DNA from: Ponticaulis profundi
GTDB taxonomy: Bacteria; Pseudomonadota; Alphaproteobacteria; Caulobacterales; Hyphomonadaceae
Direction: 5' to 3'
Assembly (NCBI RefSeq): GCF_042659465.1
Contig: NZ_JBHSSW010000066.1
Coordinates: 681,094 to 745,093, forward strand
Length of the DNA: 64,000 nt
Position 1 is the first letter of the stretch; each line of letters begins with the position of its first letter. The translations under genes and the position numbers were made by a program. Below, piece after piece: positions 42,728-51,973 of the stretch. The notes beneath the pieces were generated by a model, which searched no databases, had not been told where the DNA came from, and was given only the letters and a program-made list of their open reading frames with translations.

Positions 42728-44044
42728 TCAGCGCTTCTTTGACTGAATCTGCTGTCGCAGGCCAGACCAGTAAGTCAGACGCTCCTTGATGGTTTTTTCA
42801 CGGCCGTCGCCCTTCGGCGCATAGAAGGTCTGGCGGCCGAGCTTTTCCGGAAAGTAGTCCTGACCTGAAAACCCATATTCGGTATCCGGGTCATAAATAT
42901 AGCCGTCACCATAGCCCTGAGATTTCATAAGCTTGGTTGGTGCATTGAGGATGTGCATGGGAGGGCTGAGGTCCCCCGTCTCTCTCGCAGCCGCTTTGGC
43001 CGAACTGAGCGCGGTCGTGACCGCGTTCGATTTCGGCGCCGTCGCCAGATGCAAAACAGCGTGGGCAAGGTTCAGATCACCTTCCGGACTTCCGACCCGT
43101 TCGAATGCGCGCACAGCCTCACCTGTCACCATCAGAGCTGTTGGATCGGCCATACCAATATCTTCGCTTGCGATCACCAGGAGACGGCGTGCGATGTAGA
43201 GCGGGTCTTCCCCCCCCTGTAGCATGCGAGCAAACCAATACATGGCCGCATCCGGATCAGACCCGCGAATGGATTTATGCAGCGCTGAAATGAGATTGTA
43301 GTGACCATCACCTGATTTATCATATGCTGCGGCGCGTGTCTGGAGCACATGTTTCACTTCATCCAGCGACAAGCTCTGGCCGTCACCAGCATATCGATAA
43401 ATATCCTCGATGAGGCCCAGAAAGTACCGGCCATCGCCGCCCGCGAGCGAAATGATATGTTCACGGGCTTCTGGGGTCACTGGCAAGTTCGCGCCCATAT
43501 GCGCTTCTGCGCGCCCGATAAGTTTATCAAGGGCAGCTTCGTCCAATGCTTTCAGTGTCAGAACCTGGCATCTGGACAACAGTGCGCCGTTCAGTTCGAA
43601 ACTCGGATTCTCTGTCGTTGCTCCGACGAGCGTTACGACGCCCCGCTCGACATATGGCAGAAAGCTATCCTGCTGAGCTTTGTTAAACCGGTGGATCTCA
43701 TCGACGAACAAGAGAGTCCCCTGCCCCGACCGGCGCCGGGCTTCGGCTTTGTCGAAAACAGCCCGGAGGTCCTTCACACCGGAGAAGACAGCCGACAAAG
43801 CCTCAAAGTGAAGCCCGGTCCCTTCGGCCAGCAATTGCGCAATGGTGGTTTTCCCGACGCCCGGTGCCCCCCACAAAATAACGGATGAAAGCGAGCCGCT
43901 CGACGTCATGCGCCCTAGCAGACCTTTGGGACCAATCAAATGATCCTGGCCAACCACCTCGCTTAAAGACTGAGGCCGAACCGCTTCCGCCAAGGGTTTC
44001 GGGGCGGAAGCTTCCATGCCTGCGGATTGAAACAAATCGCTCAC
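42728..44044 (-). CDS. rarA: Replication-associated recombination protein RarA (MgsA)
   Basis: A 438-residue AAA+ ATPase acting at stalled replication forks with the clamp loader and SSB. Walker A WGAPGVGKTT (58-67), Walker B TLLFVDEIHRFNKAQQD, sensor ATTENPSFELNGALLSR and the C-terminal helical tetramerisation region are all present. It starts six bases after the stop of the preceding Do protease gene. Confidence 0.94.
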   Translation of the reverse strand: MSDLFQSAGMEASAPKPLAEAVRPQSLSEVVGQDHLIGPKGLLGRMTSSGSLSSVILWGAPGVGKTTIAQLLAEGTGLHFEALSAVFSGVKDLRAVFDKAEARRRSGQGTLLFVDEIHRFNKAQQDSFLPYVERGVVTLVGATTENPSFELNGALLSRCQVLTLKALDEAALDKLIGRAEAHMGANLPVTPEAREHIISLAGGDGRYFLGLIEDIYRYAGDGQSLSLDEVKHVLQTRAAAYDKSGDGHYNLISALHKSIRGSDPDAAMYWFARMLQGGEDPLYIARRLLVIASEDIGMADPTALMVTGEAVRAFERVGSPEGDLNLAHAVLHLATAPKSNAVTTALSSAKAAARETGDLSPPMHILNAPTKLMKSQGYGDGYIYDPDTEYGFSGQDYFPEKLGRQTFYAPKGDGREKTIKERLTYWSGLRQQIQSKKR

Positions 44045-44050
44045 AGTGAC

Positions 44051-45550
44051 CTACATTTTGACCGTGCGAGATACGCGTCGCCCATTCCGGTCTATCGCGA
44101 CCTGCCAGACGCCCTGATCATTCGTCTTGGACAATTCGTCCTGAAGCTCCTCGACATTCTCGATCAGCTCACCATTCACCTCTATAACGAGGTCTCCAGG
44201 ACGTACTCCGAAGCGGTAAGCAAAAGAGCCGCGCTGGATTCGATTTATCAGGACGCCACTTTCAAATGGATCGCGCCGGATTGATTCCGCGAGCGCCGGC
44301 GATAGATCAGCAACTTCTGCACCCGCTAACGGATTTTGCCCTTTCAGGACAACAAGCTCTGCCTCTGTTGCACCGGGCGGCACTGACAGCTTGATCTTAA
44401 CAATGACTTCCTTGCCATTTCTCAGCACGCTAAGCGGAACATCATCGCCTTCTACAAGGGTTGCAGCCAAAAACTTCAAACCCGCCTCATCATAGACCTC
44501 GCGGCCATCAAACTTAACGATCAAATCACCGCGGCGAAGTTCAGCCGCATCTGCGGGACCTTCCGGATAGATTTCTGTCACCAGAACGCCAACGGGGCGA
44601 TCGAGGTCCATAGTTTTGGCAATGTCGGTTGTCACCGCCTGGCCTTTCAGACCAAGCCAAGGCCGAACGATACGACCTTCATTGATCGCGGAATCCACAA
44701 CGCGCTCAACCATCTCAGCCGGGATCGCAAAGCCGATACCGTTGGAGCCGCCCGAACGAGAGAAAATAGCCGTGTTGATACCAACCAGTCGACCAGCATT
44801 ATCGATCAAGGCACCCCCTGAGTTGCCAGGGTTAATCGCGGCATCCGTCTGAATAAAAAAAGCATAGTCCGAAATTCCGACGTCCGTTCGAGCCGTCGCA
44901 GAGATAATGCCACTGGTGACCGTTTGACCAATGCCAAACGGGTTGCCGATGGCGAGCACCAGATCGCCGACTTCAATCAGTCGGGTATCCGCAAATTCGA
45001 GCGTTGGGAGATCTTCCCCTTTGGTATCGATCCGCAAAACGGCAAGATCTGTGCGTTCATCCGCCAGGACGAGTTCTGCTTCGAACTCCCTGCGATCCGA
45101 GAGAACGACTTTCAACGCGTTTGCGCCCTCAACCACGTGATTGTTGGTAACAATAATGCCTTCGCTGCCGACGATTACACCTGAGCCCAGTGACGACTGT
45201 ACCCGCTCACGAGGAGCTCCAAAGGCGTCCGGCCCGAAGAAGCGCTCAAAGAATGGATCTCCGGCGAAGGGAGACCCCGATTGCCGAACCAGGCGCTCGG
45301 AATAAACGTTCACCACCGCTGGGGATGCATCTCGCACAAGCGGCGCAAACGACATGCGGATTTCTTCCCGGGAGTTTGGCAGTAATTGCGCATATGCGTT
45401 CGAAGGCGCAACGCTTGCGAACAACAATACCACCAACGCCGCAAAAAGGGCTGTTAGCGCGAACAGGATCTTATTGATGTGTCTTGTCATGGTCGCAAAA
45501 GAACTGCCGGACCATGGCTCTATTTGGGCATGAATACGTCGAACTGTCAT
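44051..45550 (-). CDS. Do-family periplasmic serine protease (second copy)
   Basis: A 499-residue protein with the triad H138 (TNNHVVEG), D168 (RTDLAVL) and S244 (PGNSGGA) and two PDZ domains (about 270-365 and 400-490). The ATG at 45550 has GAGG at the right distance, which would put about 25 residues before the hydrophobic signal segment (HINKILFALTALFAALVVLLF, ending NAYA). The ATG at 45490 gives a normal signal peptide but lacks a binding site. Paralogue of the protease at 16974 and probably not redundant with it. Confidence 0.9.
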   Translation of the reverse strand: MTVRRIHAQIEPWSGSSFATMTRHINKILFALTALFAALVVLLFASVAPSNAYAQLLPNSREEIRMSFAPLVRDASPAVVNVYSERLVRQSGSPFAGDPFFERFFGPDAFGAPRERVQSSLGSGVIVGSEGIIVTNNHVVEGANALKVVLSDRREFEAELVLADERTDLAVLRIDTKGEDLPTLEFADTRLIEVGDLVLAIGNPFGIGQTVTSGIISATARTDVGISDYAFFIQTDAAINPGNSGGALIDNAGRLVGINTAIFSRSGGSNGIGFAIPAEMVERVVDSAINEGRIVRPWLGLKGQAVTTDIAKTMDLDRPVGVLVTEIYPEGPADAAELRRGDLIVKFDGREVYDEAGLKFLAATLVEGDDVPLSVLRNGKEVIVKIKLSVPPGATEAELVVLKGQNPLAGAEVADLSPALAESIRRDPFESGVLINRIQRGSFAYRFGVRPGDLVIEVNGELIENVEELQDELSKTNDQGVWQVAIDRNGRRVSRTVKM

Positions 45551-45700
45551 TGTCACTGCCTCTGTCGAAACCGCGCGAGCCTTTCGGCCCACCTTCATGA
45601 GATAGAACCGCACACCTCCGGCCTCAATAGCCTGCGGAACTTTGGTCCAAAGAAGATCGCATTTCGATCGGGTATCAAACCACGACGGGACGCCGGAAAC

Positions 45701-45730
45701 GAAAAAAGCCAGGTGTCAAACACCTGGCTC
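45701..45730 (-). terminator. Terminator of the ribosomal superoperon
   Basis: AGCCAGGTGT (45707-45716) pairs with ACACCTGGCT (45720-45729). On the minus strand it is followed by six T, so transcripts of the rplQ end stop here. Confidence 0.9.
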
Positions 45731-45756
45731 AATATATTTTCGAAAGCTCGAAGAAC

Positions 45757-46179
45757 CTATTCTTCGGCCACCTCCAGCTCAGCAGCGACGCGCTCGCGGT
45801 CTGATTTGCCACGCGCTTCTTCATCACGTTCGACGAGCTCGATGACAGCCATCGGCGCGTTATCGCCGTGACGGAAGCCCGCTTTCATGATGCGAACATA
45901 ACCACCGTTACGCTCTTCATAGCGTGGGCCAAGAACGTCGAACAGCTTCTTCGCCATGTCTTTGTTGCGAATCTTAGAGATCGCACGACGACGAGAAGAC
46001 AGGTCACCTTTCTTAGCGAGGGTCACCAGCTTTTCCATGATTGGACGCAGCTCTTTAGCCTTCGGCAGAGTCGTCACGATCTGCTCGTGCTCAATCAGAG
46101 ACGCAGCCATATTGGCGAACATAGCTTTCCGGTGCTCGGAAGTCCGGTTGAGTTTGCGATGTGCGAGTCCGTGACGCAT
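45757..46179 (-). CDS. rplQ: 50S ribosomal protein L17
   Basis: 140 residues, with the family start MRHGLAHRKLNRTSEHRKAMFANM complete and the ITTLPKAKELRPIMEKLVTLAKKG-type middle. A short acidic C-terminal tail (about 125-140) is beyond the E. coli form. Last gene of the alpha operon segment, 30 bases after rpoA. Confidence 0.97.
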   Translation of the reverse strand: MRHGLAHRKLNRTSEHRKAMFANMAASLIEHEQIVTTLPKAKELRPIMEKLVTLAKKGDLSSRRRAISKIRNKDMAKKLFDVLGPRYEERNGGYVRIMKAGFRHGDNAPMAVIELVERDEEARGKSDRERVAAELEVAEE

Positions 46180-46209
46180 TGTTCTTTTCCCTTGTCGGCG
46201 TCGTGGCCG

Positions 46210-47247
46210 TTAAATCTGATCTTCGTATTTTTTGGCCAGACCTTCAATGTCTTCTGGCGGCCAGCTAGGTACGTCCATACCGAGGTGGAGGCCCATTCCT
46301 GCGAGCACTTCCTTGATCTCGTTCAGAGACTTACGACCGAAGTTCGGCGTACGAAGCATCTCTGCTTCTGATTTCTGAATGAGGTCACCGATATAAACGA
46401 TGTTGTCGTTCTTCAGACAGTTTGCAGAACGGACTGAGAGTTCCAGCTCGTCCACCTTTTTAAGGAGAACAGGGTTGAAGCCGAGATCCGGCTCGTCATC
46501 CTGATCGCCACTGTCTTCTGGCTCTTCAAACGTGATGAAGAGACGAAGTTGATCCTGAAGTATACGCGCAGCATACGCCACAGCATCTTCTGGAGAGATT
46601 GAACCGTCCGTTTCGACGTCAAGCATCAGCTTGTCATAGTCGAGAACCTGACCTTCGCGTGTGTCTTCCACACGGTAGCCAACGCGACGCACTGGAGAGA
46701 AGATTGCATCCATCGGAATAAAGCCGATCGGACTGTCTTCTGTGCGGTGACGGTCTGCAGGCACATACCCTTTGCCAGTGTCGACCGTGAACTCCATGCG
46801 GAGCTCTGCGCCTTCATCCAGCGTACAGATGATGTGATCCGGATTGAGGATCTCAACGTCGCCTGGGACTTCAATCTGACCCGCAGTAACAGGACCAGCA
46901 CCTGACGCACGAAGCGTCATTCGCTTGGCTGTTTCCGCAACCATGCGAATAGCAACCTGTTTAAGGTTCAGGACAATCGTCGTGACGTCTTCACGCACGC
47001 CTGGAATAGACGAAAACTCATGAACAACGCCATCAATCTGCATACCGGTGATAGCTGCCCCTTGCAGGGAAGACAGCAAAACACGGCGCAGTGCGTTTCC
47101 GAGTGTCGTACCGAAGCCACGCTCCAGTGGTTCGACAACCAGAGTCGCTTTACGAGACGGATCAAACCCGTGCTGCACCTCAGGGCGCGCAGGTCGAATC
47201 AGCTCTTTCCAGTTTTTGTCATTTACGACGGCAAGCGTGCCAGACAT
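46210..47247 (-). CDS. rpoA: RNA polymerase alpha subunit
   Basis: 345 residues. The N-terminal dimerisation part has VEPLERGFGTTLGNALRRVLLSSL, and the C-terminal domain has RSANCLKNDNIVYIGDLIQKSEAEMLRTPNFGRKSLNEIKE, which contacts promoter UP elements and activators. Between rpsK (30 bases upstream) and rplQ. Confidence 0.98.
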   Translation of the reverse strand: MSGTLAVVNDKNWKELIRPARPEVQHGFDPSRKATLVVEPLERGFGTTLGNALRRVLLSSLQGAAITGMQIDGVVHEFSSIPGVREDVTTIVLNLKQVAIRMVAETAKRMTLRASGAGPVTAGQIEVPGDVEILNPDHIICTLDEGAELRMEFTVDTGKGYVPADRHRTEDSPIGFIPMDAIFSPVRRVGYRVEDTREGQVLDYDKLMLDVETDGSISPEDAVAYAARILQDQLRLFITFEEPEDSGDQDDEPDLGFNPVLLKKVDELELSVRSANCLKNDNIVYIGDLIQKSEAEMLRTPNFGRKSLNEIKEVLAGMGLHLGMDVPSWPPEDIEGLAKKYEDQI

Positions 47248-47276
47248 CGCGATGTCCTTTTATAAACGTGGGTGAA

Positions 47277-47666
47277 CTAGACGCGGCGGCGTTTTGGCGG
47301 GCGGCATCCGTTGTGCGGGATTGGCGTCGTGTCACGAATAGACGTGATGGTGAAACCAATCGACTGGAGCGCACGAAGAGCCGATTCACGACCAGAACCC
47401 GGGCCACGCACGTTCACTTCCAGAGTGCGCATGCCATGTTCCTGAGCCTTGCGACCTGCATCTTCCGCAGCCATCTGAGCTGCGTAAGGAGTCGACTTAC
47501 GCGAACCTTTGAAACCCATGTGACCAGAAGACGACCAGGAAATCGTGTTTCCCTGAGAGTCAGAAATCGTGATCATGGTGTTGTTGAAGCTCGAGTTCAC
47601 GTGGCAAACGCCAGAGGTGATGTTTTTCCGCTCGCGGCGGCGAACCCGTGTCGTATCTTTAGCCAT
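47277..47666 (-). CDS. rpsK: 30S ribosomal protein S11
   Basis: 129 residues of full length, with the end GCRPPKRRRV and the middle SWSSSGHMGFKGSRKSTPYAAQ typical of S11. It follows rpsM by 12 bases and shares its promoter. Confidence 0.97.
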   Translation of the reverse strand: MAKDTTRVRRRERKNITSGVCHVNSSFNNTMITISDSQGNTISWSSSGHMGFKGSRKSTPYAAQMAAEDAGRKAQEHGMRTLEVNVRGPGSGRESALRALQSIGFTITSIRDTTPIPHNGCRPPKRRRV

Positions 47667-47678
47667 AGATTCCCAGCC

Positions 47679-48047
47679 TTACTTCTTCTTACCAGCGATC
47701 GGCTTGGCAGGACCTTTACGCGTACGAGCGTTTGTGTGCGTACGCTGGCCGCGAACCGGCAGACCGCGACGATGGCGCAGACCGCGATAGCAGCCCAGGT
47801 CCATCAGGCGCTTGATGTTCATCGCTGTCTCACGACGAAGGTCACCTTCGACGAGATAATCAGCGTCGATCGTTTCACGAACCTGAATTACTTCAGCGTC
47901 CGACAGATCCGCTACGCGACGTTCCGGCGTGATGCCGACCTTGTCGCAGATTTCTTTGGCCTTCGCCGATCCAATTCCGTGAATATAACGGAGCGCGATT
48001 TCAACGCGCTTATTGGTCGGTATGTTGACGCCTGCAATACGGGCCAA
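47679..48047 (-). CDS. rpsM: 30S ribosomal protein S13
   Basis: 122 residues, starting MARIAGVNIPTNKRVEIALRYIHGIG and ending GPAKPIAGKKK, with RGLRHRRGLPVRGQRT near the end. The start codon is TTG at 48047, preceded by GGAGAAG. First gene after its own promoter (48149-48176); the leader contains a hairpin. Confidence 0.97.
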   Translation of the reverse strand: MARIAGVNIPTNKRVEIALRYIHGIGSAKAKEICDKVGITPERRVADLSDAEVIQVRETIDADYLVEGDLRRETAMNIKRLMDLGCYRGLRHRRGLPVRGQRTHTNARTRKGPAKPIAGKKK

Positions 48048-48092
48048 GCTACTTCTCCGTTAAAACCATTAGTACGAGACATTAGTTGCGAG

Positions 48093-48117
48093 ACACGGCT
48101 TCACTTAAAACCGTGAA
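48093..48117 (-). promoter_or_regulatory. Hairpin in the rpsM leader
   Basis: On the minus strand CACGGTTT pairs with AAGCCGTG around a short loop, within the transcribed leader between the rpsM promoter and its TTG start. It is preceded by TTTTTT. It may regulate translation of rpsM, but no known S13 or S4 site is recognised. Confidence 0.4.
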
Positions 48118-48148
48118 AAAACGCGCCTATCACTCGCAGAAGCCGCGT

Positions 48149-48176
48149 CTTATATCTGCCTGACACGCAAGGTCAA
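48149..48176 (-). promoter_or_regulatory. Promoter of rpsM-rpsK-rpoA-rplQ
   Basis: On the minus strand TTGACC (48176-48171) and TATAAG (48154-48149) are separated by 16 bases, after the adk stop. The leader is about 95 bases long. It allows the alpha part of the cluster to be transcribed independently of secY-adk. Confidence 0.7.
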
Positions 48177-48212
48177 TAGCTGACTGCGTCTCAGACAGAA
48201 ATTACTTCACTC

Positions 48213-48830
48213 TTAGTTGCTTCCTCCGAAGATTTTCGAGAAGAAACCTTTCTTTTCCTTACCTTCAAGCTTTGCGAGCACGGAATCGATCTCTGCGGAG
48301 ACTTCCTCAATGCTACGCATACCATCTACCTGGGCCAGCTTCTGGCGTTCTGCATAGATTGGCAGCAAAGGAGCGGTCTGAGCATTATACGCATCGAGCC
48401 GTTTCTTGAAAGTTTCCGGGTTATCATCGTCCCGGCCCTGCTCTTCGAATCGCTTTGTGACACGATCAAGCAGCGAATCTTCATCGACCTGCAAGCGAAT
48501 CACTGCGTCGACTTCCATGCCGCGAGATTTAAGAGTCGCATCCAGTGCCTCAGCCTGAGGAACCGTGCGAGGAAAACCGTCAAAGATGAAGCCAGGCGCA
48601 CCCTTGTGCGTGTCGAGCTGCTCTTCGATGAGTTCGATCACGATCTCATCTGACACCAGCTGACCTGAGTCCATGATGTTCGCGACGCGTTGACCGAGTT
48701 CGGTGCCTGCCGAGCGCGCTGCGCGCAGCATGTCACCTGTTGAGAGCTGGATGAAACCGAACTCCGTGACCAGGCGCTTGGCCTGCGTTCCCTTACCCGC
48801 GGCCGGTGGACCAAACAGGATAATGTTCAT
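48213..48830 (-). CDS. adk: Adenylate kinase
   Basis: Interconverts AMP, ADP and ATP. 205 residues with P-loop FGPPAAGKGTQAKRL (6-20), STGDMLRAA and DGFPRTVPQAEAL. The lid is of the short type without zinc cysteines (RFEEQGRDDDNPETFKKRL), as expected for this class. A charged Lys/Gly tail follows. Its ATG overlaps the secY stop by four bases. Confidence 0.96.
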   Translation of the reverse strand: MNIILFGPPAAGKGTQAKRLVTEFGFIQLSTGDMLRAARSAGTELGQRVANIMDSGQLVSDEIVIELIEEQLDTHKGAPGFIFDGFPRTVPQAEALDATLKSRGMEVDAVIRLQVDEDSLLDRVTKRFEEQGRDDDNPETFKKRLDAYNAQTAPLLPIYAERQKLAQVDGMRSIEEVSAEIDSVLAKLEGKEKKGFFSKIFGGSN

Positions 48831-50167
48831 CGTTTCTTTCCCCCCAAACGAGACTTCTTGATCATGCCTTCATACTGGTGAGCCACCAGGTGAGACTGAA
48901 TCTGTGTTACAGTGTCCATGGTGACAGACACAACAATAAGAAGCGACGTACCACCAAGATAGAACGGAATGGAAGGCATTTGAGCGCGCAAAATTTCCGG
49001 CATCAAGCAGACAAAAGTCAAATATGCCGCGCCAATCACTGTCAGTCGGCTCAGGACATAGTCAAGATACTCAGCTGTCCGCTTACCAGGGCGAATACCA
49101 GGAACAAAGCCGCCATACTTGCGCAGATTGTCTGCGGTTTCTTCCGGATTGAACACAATGGACGTGTAGAAGAAACAGAAGAAGACGATCAGCACCGCAT
49201 AGAGGATGATGAAGCCCGGCTGCCCCGCACCCAGGAAGGACGTGATCGTTCCCAGAATACCGCTCGCAGCGCCGTCCTGACCTGCCATGAAGTTGGCAAC
49301 CGTTGCCGGCAGGAGCAGCAGAGACGAGGCAAAGATTGGCGGAATGACGCCTGACGTGTTCAGTTTCAGCGGCAGGAAGCTCGTCTGATCCTGGCTCATC
49401 TTATTACCCTGCTGACGCTTCGGGTATTTGATAAGCAGGCGGCGCTGAGAGCGCTCCATAAACACGATAAAGACGATGATCGCGATCGCCATTGCCAGAA
49501 TGCCAAAGACAAACGGTACGGAGGTTGCACCTTGCCAGCTACCAGAGATCAGGTTGAAGATCGCACGCGGAAGTTCCGCAACAATGCCCGCAAAAATGAT
49601 CAGTGAAATACCGTTACCGATACCACGCGACGTGATCTGCTCGCCCATCCACATCAAAAGAAGCGTACCGCCTGTCAGCGTGACGACAGTCGTGAGGTCG
49701 AAATACCACACCGGCATGCCTTCAATACGAGAACCAGATAGGCCCTGAGCAATACCGAAAGACTGAACAAGCGCGAACAGAACTGTCAGGTAGCGAGTAT
49801 ACTGGTTAATCTGCTGACGCCCCGTCTCTCCCTCTTTCTTGAGACGCTCAAGCGTCGGAGAGGCGGTTGTCATCAACTGCATGATGATCGACGCAGAGAT
49901 GTAAGGCATCACGTTCAGCGCAAAGACCGCCATACGTTCGACGGCACCACCTGCGAAGAGGTTGAGGTTTCCAAGGATACCATTTTGCTGGCTCTGGAAA
50001 AGCTGACGGAAGGCTTCCGGATCAATACCCGGAATCGGCAGATACGTGCCGAGTCGATAAACGATCAGAATCCCCAGCGTGAAGAGGATCCGTTGCTGAA
50101 GTTCTTTAGCCTTACCGAAGGCCTCGAAATTCATATTCCGAGCAAGCTGCTCTGAAGCTGACGCCAC
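48827..50167 (-). CDS. secY: Preprotein translocase subunit SecY
   Basis: 446 residues with about ten membrane helices forming the protein-conducting channel. RILFTLGILIVYRLGTYLPIPGID, the plug region and RSQRRLLIKYPKRQQGNKMSQDQTSFLPLKLN are visible. It starts with GTG at 50167, five bases after AAGGAGG; a longer ATG frame to 50191 lacks a binding site. Confidence 0.97.
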   Translation of the reverse strand: MASASEQLARNMNFEAFGKAKELQQRILFTLGILIVYRLGTYLPIPGIDPEAFRQLFQSQQNGILGNLNLFAGGAVERMAVFALNVMPYISASIIMQLMTTASPTLERLKKEGETGRQQINQYTRYLTVLFALVQSFGIAQGLSGSRIEGMPVWYFDLTTVVTLTGGTLLLMWMGEQITSRGIGNGISLIIFAGIVAELPRAIFNLISGSWQGATSVPFVFGILAMAIAIIVFIVFMERSQRRLLIKYPKRQQGNKMSQDQTSFLPLKLNTSGVIPPIFASSLLLLPATVANFMAGQDGAASGILGTITSFLGAGQPGFIILYAVLIVFFCFFYTSIVFNPEETADNLRKYGGFVPGIRPGKRTAEYLDYVLSRLTVIGAAYLTFVCLMPEILRAQMPSIPFYLGGTSLLIVVSVTMDTVTQIQSHLVAHQYEGMIKKSRLGGKKR

Positions 50168-50203
50168 ACGCGCCTCCTTATTCCTCTGCAAGCCTTACAT
50201 GCT

Positions 50204-50234
50204 AAAGGCCTGCCGCAAAAAGCAACAGGCCTTT
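50204..50234. other. Hairpin between rplO and secY
   Basis: AAAGGCCTG (50204-50212) and CAGGCCTTT (50226-50234) pair perfectly around a 13-base loop in the gap between rplO and secY. No T-run follows on the minus strand, so it is not a full terminator. It is likely a processing or partial-attenuation point before secY. Confidence 0.55.
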
Positions 50235-50276
50235 AATTCGGCATTAGCCAGGCGTTTGTGAAGCCTGAAAAATGAC

Positions 50277-50756
50277 TTATTCTGTTTCTTCTGTAGACGG
50301 TGCCGTCACTGTGACATTTCCGCCAGCAGCTTTGACCGCTTCAATAGCAGCTTTCGAAGCGCCAGTGACCGTGATGTTCACGCCTTTTGGTGCGTCGCCT
50401 TTGGCAAGGAGACGAACGCCGTCGCGTGAGCGACGCAGAACACCAGATGCAACCAGCGTGTCTTCCGTGATGTCAGCCTTACCGTCCAGCTGACCTGATT
50501 CGATCGCTTTCGTGATTCGACCCAGGTTCACCCAAGTGTACTTCTTGGCGTTAGGCGCTTTGAAGCCACGCTTTGGAAGGCGCATGTAGATAGGCATTTG
50601 CCCACCTTCAAAGCCATTCAGAGCAACACCCGAACGGGATTTTTGTCCTTTGACACCGCGGCCGCCAGTTTTACCCGTGCCGGAACCGACACCGCGGCCA
50701 ACACGCTTGCGGGCCTTTACGGCACCCGGATTGTCAGAGAGTTCATTCAGTTTCAT
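50277..50756 (-). CDS. rplO: 50S ribosomal protein L15
   Basis: 159 residues. MKLNELSDNPGAVKARKRVGRGVGSGTGKTGGRGVKGQKSR-type glycine-rich start and the GFKAPNAKKYTWVNL middle are typical. It follows rpmD in the spc order. Confidence 0.97.
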   Translation of the reverse strand: MKLNELSDNPGAVKARKRVGRGVGSGTGKTGGRGVKGQKSRSGVALNGFEGGQMPIYMRLPKRGFKAPNAKKYTWVNLGRITKAIESGQLDGKADITEDTLVASGVLRRSRDGVRLLAKGDAPKGVNITVTGASKAAIEAVKAAGGNVTVTAPSTEETE

Positions 50757-50796
50757 GTCGATAACCTCGCCAGAACGGTCCGGGGTCCCCGGATGC

Positions 50797-50988
50797 TCAG
50801 GCCTTTTCGTCTACGATTTCAACCATGTGCTGCACTTTGGCAATCATGCCGCGCACGGATGGTGTGTCTTCCAGTTCACGGGTACGGCCGACCTTATTCA
50901 GACCAAGGCCAACCAGCGTTGCACGCTGGTCGTTCTTGCGTCGAATCGGGCTGCCAGTCTGGCGAACGGTGATGGTTTTATTGGCCAT
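50797..50988 (-). CDS. rpmD: 50S ribosomal protein L30
   Basis: 63 residues, with ITVRQTGSPIRRKNDQRATLVGLGLNK typical of L30. It lies between rpsE and rplO in the normal order. Confidence 0.96.
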   Translation of the reverse strand: MANKTITVRQTGSPIRRKNDQRATLVGLGLNKVGRTRELEDTPSVRGMIAKVQHMVEIVDEKA

Positions 50989-50999
50989 GTTTCCCGCTC

Positions 51000-51599
51000 C
51001 TAGTTGGTGGCTTCAGCCATGCCGGCTTCAGAAGCACCGTCGGCACGACGACCAACAATGTCCTGAACCTTCAGACCACGTTTTGAAGCAATCGAACGTG
51101 GCGATGACTGGTTCTTCAGCGCGTCAAACGTTGCACGAACCATGTTGTATGGGTTCGAAGAACCGAGAGACTTCGCAACAACGTCTTGTACGCCAAGAAC
51201 GTCGAGAACCGCACGCATTGGACCACCGGCGATCACACCTGTACCTGGAGGCGCTGCACGCAGGACGACTTTACCAGCGCCCCAACGGCCACGACCGTCA
51301 TGGTGAAGTGTACGACCTTCGCGCAGTGGAACGCGGATCATCTTCTTCTTGGCTTCTTCCGTTGCTTTACGGATCGCTTCAGGAACTTCACGCGCCTTAC
51401 CGTGACCAAAGCCAACGCGGCCTTTTTGGTCGCCGACAACGACGAGTGCAGCAAAACCGAAGTTCTTACCGCCCTTAACAACCTTCGCAACGCGGTTGAT
51501 GCCTACGAGGCGATCAACGAATTCGCTTTGCTCTTCTTCGCGCTTGTTGTCCCGGCCTCGACCGCGACCACGGCGTTCGCCTTGTTTTTGCTCAGCCAT
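51000..51599 (-). CDS. rpsE: 30S ribosomal protein S5
   Basis: 199 residues. The N-terminal basic, Arg/Gly-rich stretch (about 1-25) is longer than in E. coli. The core DRLVGINRVAKVVKGGKNFGFAALVVVGD and AAPPGTGVIAGGPMRAVLD are complete. Confidence 0.97.
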   Translation of the reverse strand: MAEQKQGERRGRGRGRDNKREEEQSEFVDRLVGINRVAKVVKGGKNFGFAALVVVGDQKGRVGFGHGKAREVPEAIRKATEEAKKKMIRVPLREGRTLHHDGRGRWGAGKVVLRAAPPGTGVIAGGPMRAVLDVLGVQDVVAKSLGSSNPYNMVRATFDALKNQSSPRSIASKRGLKVQDIVGRRADGASEAGMAEATN

Positions 51600-51608
51600 T
51601 GCCGTCTC

Positions 51609-51971
51609 CTAAAACTTCAAGCCGCCTTCACGAGCCGCATCGGCGAGAGCCTTGATACGACCGTGAAAGATGTAGCCGCCGCGATCGAACACGACTTCTT
51701 CCACGCCAGCCTTGCTTGCGCGCTCAGCAATAAGCTTGCCGATTGCTGTCGCAGCAGCTGTTGTGCTTCCATTTGCTGTATCTGCGCGGAAGTCTTTCTC
51801 CTGGGTGGAGGCAGACGCCAGCGTGATACCACGTTCGTCGTCGATCACCTGAACGGCGATATTCTTGGAGGAGCGCACCACGGACAGACGAGGACGACCA
51901 GTAGCCTGCTTGCGCAGTTTGGCACGAACTCGCTGAGCGCGACGCATTTGTTTTTCGCGTGGCGTCATCAT
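51609..51971 (-). CDS. rplR: 50S ribosomal protein L18
   Basis: 120 residues, with RLSVVRSSKNIAVQVIDDERG and the end FDRGGYIFHGRIKALADAAREGGL characteristic of L18. Ten bases from rpsE. Confidence 0.97.
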   Translation of the reverse strand: MMTPREKQMRRAQRVRAKLRKQATGRPRLSVVRSSKNIAVQVIDDERGITLASASTQEKDFRADTANGSTTAAATAIGKLIAERASKAGVEEVVFDRGGYIFHGRIKALADAAREGGLKF

Positions 51972-51973
51972 GG

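Noticed and set aside
47091..48116. 341-residue open frame on the plus strand
   Set aside because: It is antisense to rpoA, rpsK and rpsM, lacks a binding site and family features, and reflects the codon bias of the ribosomal genes.
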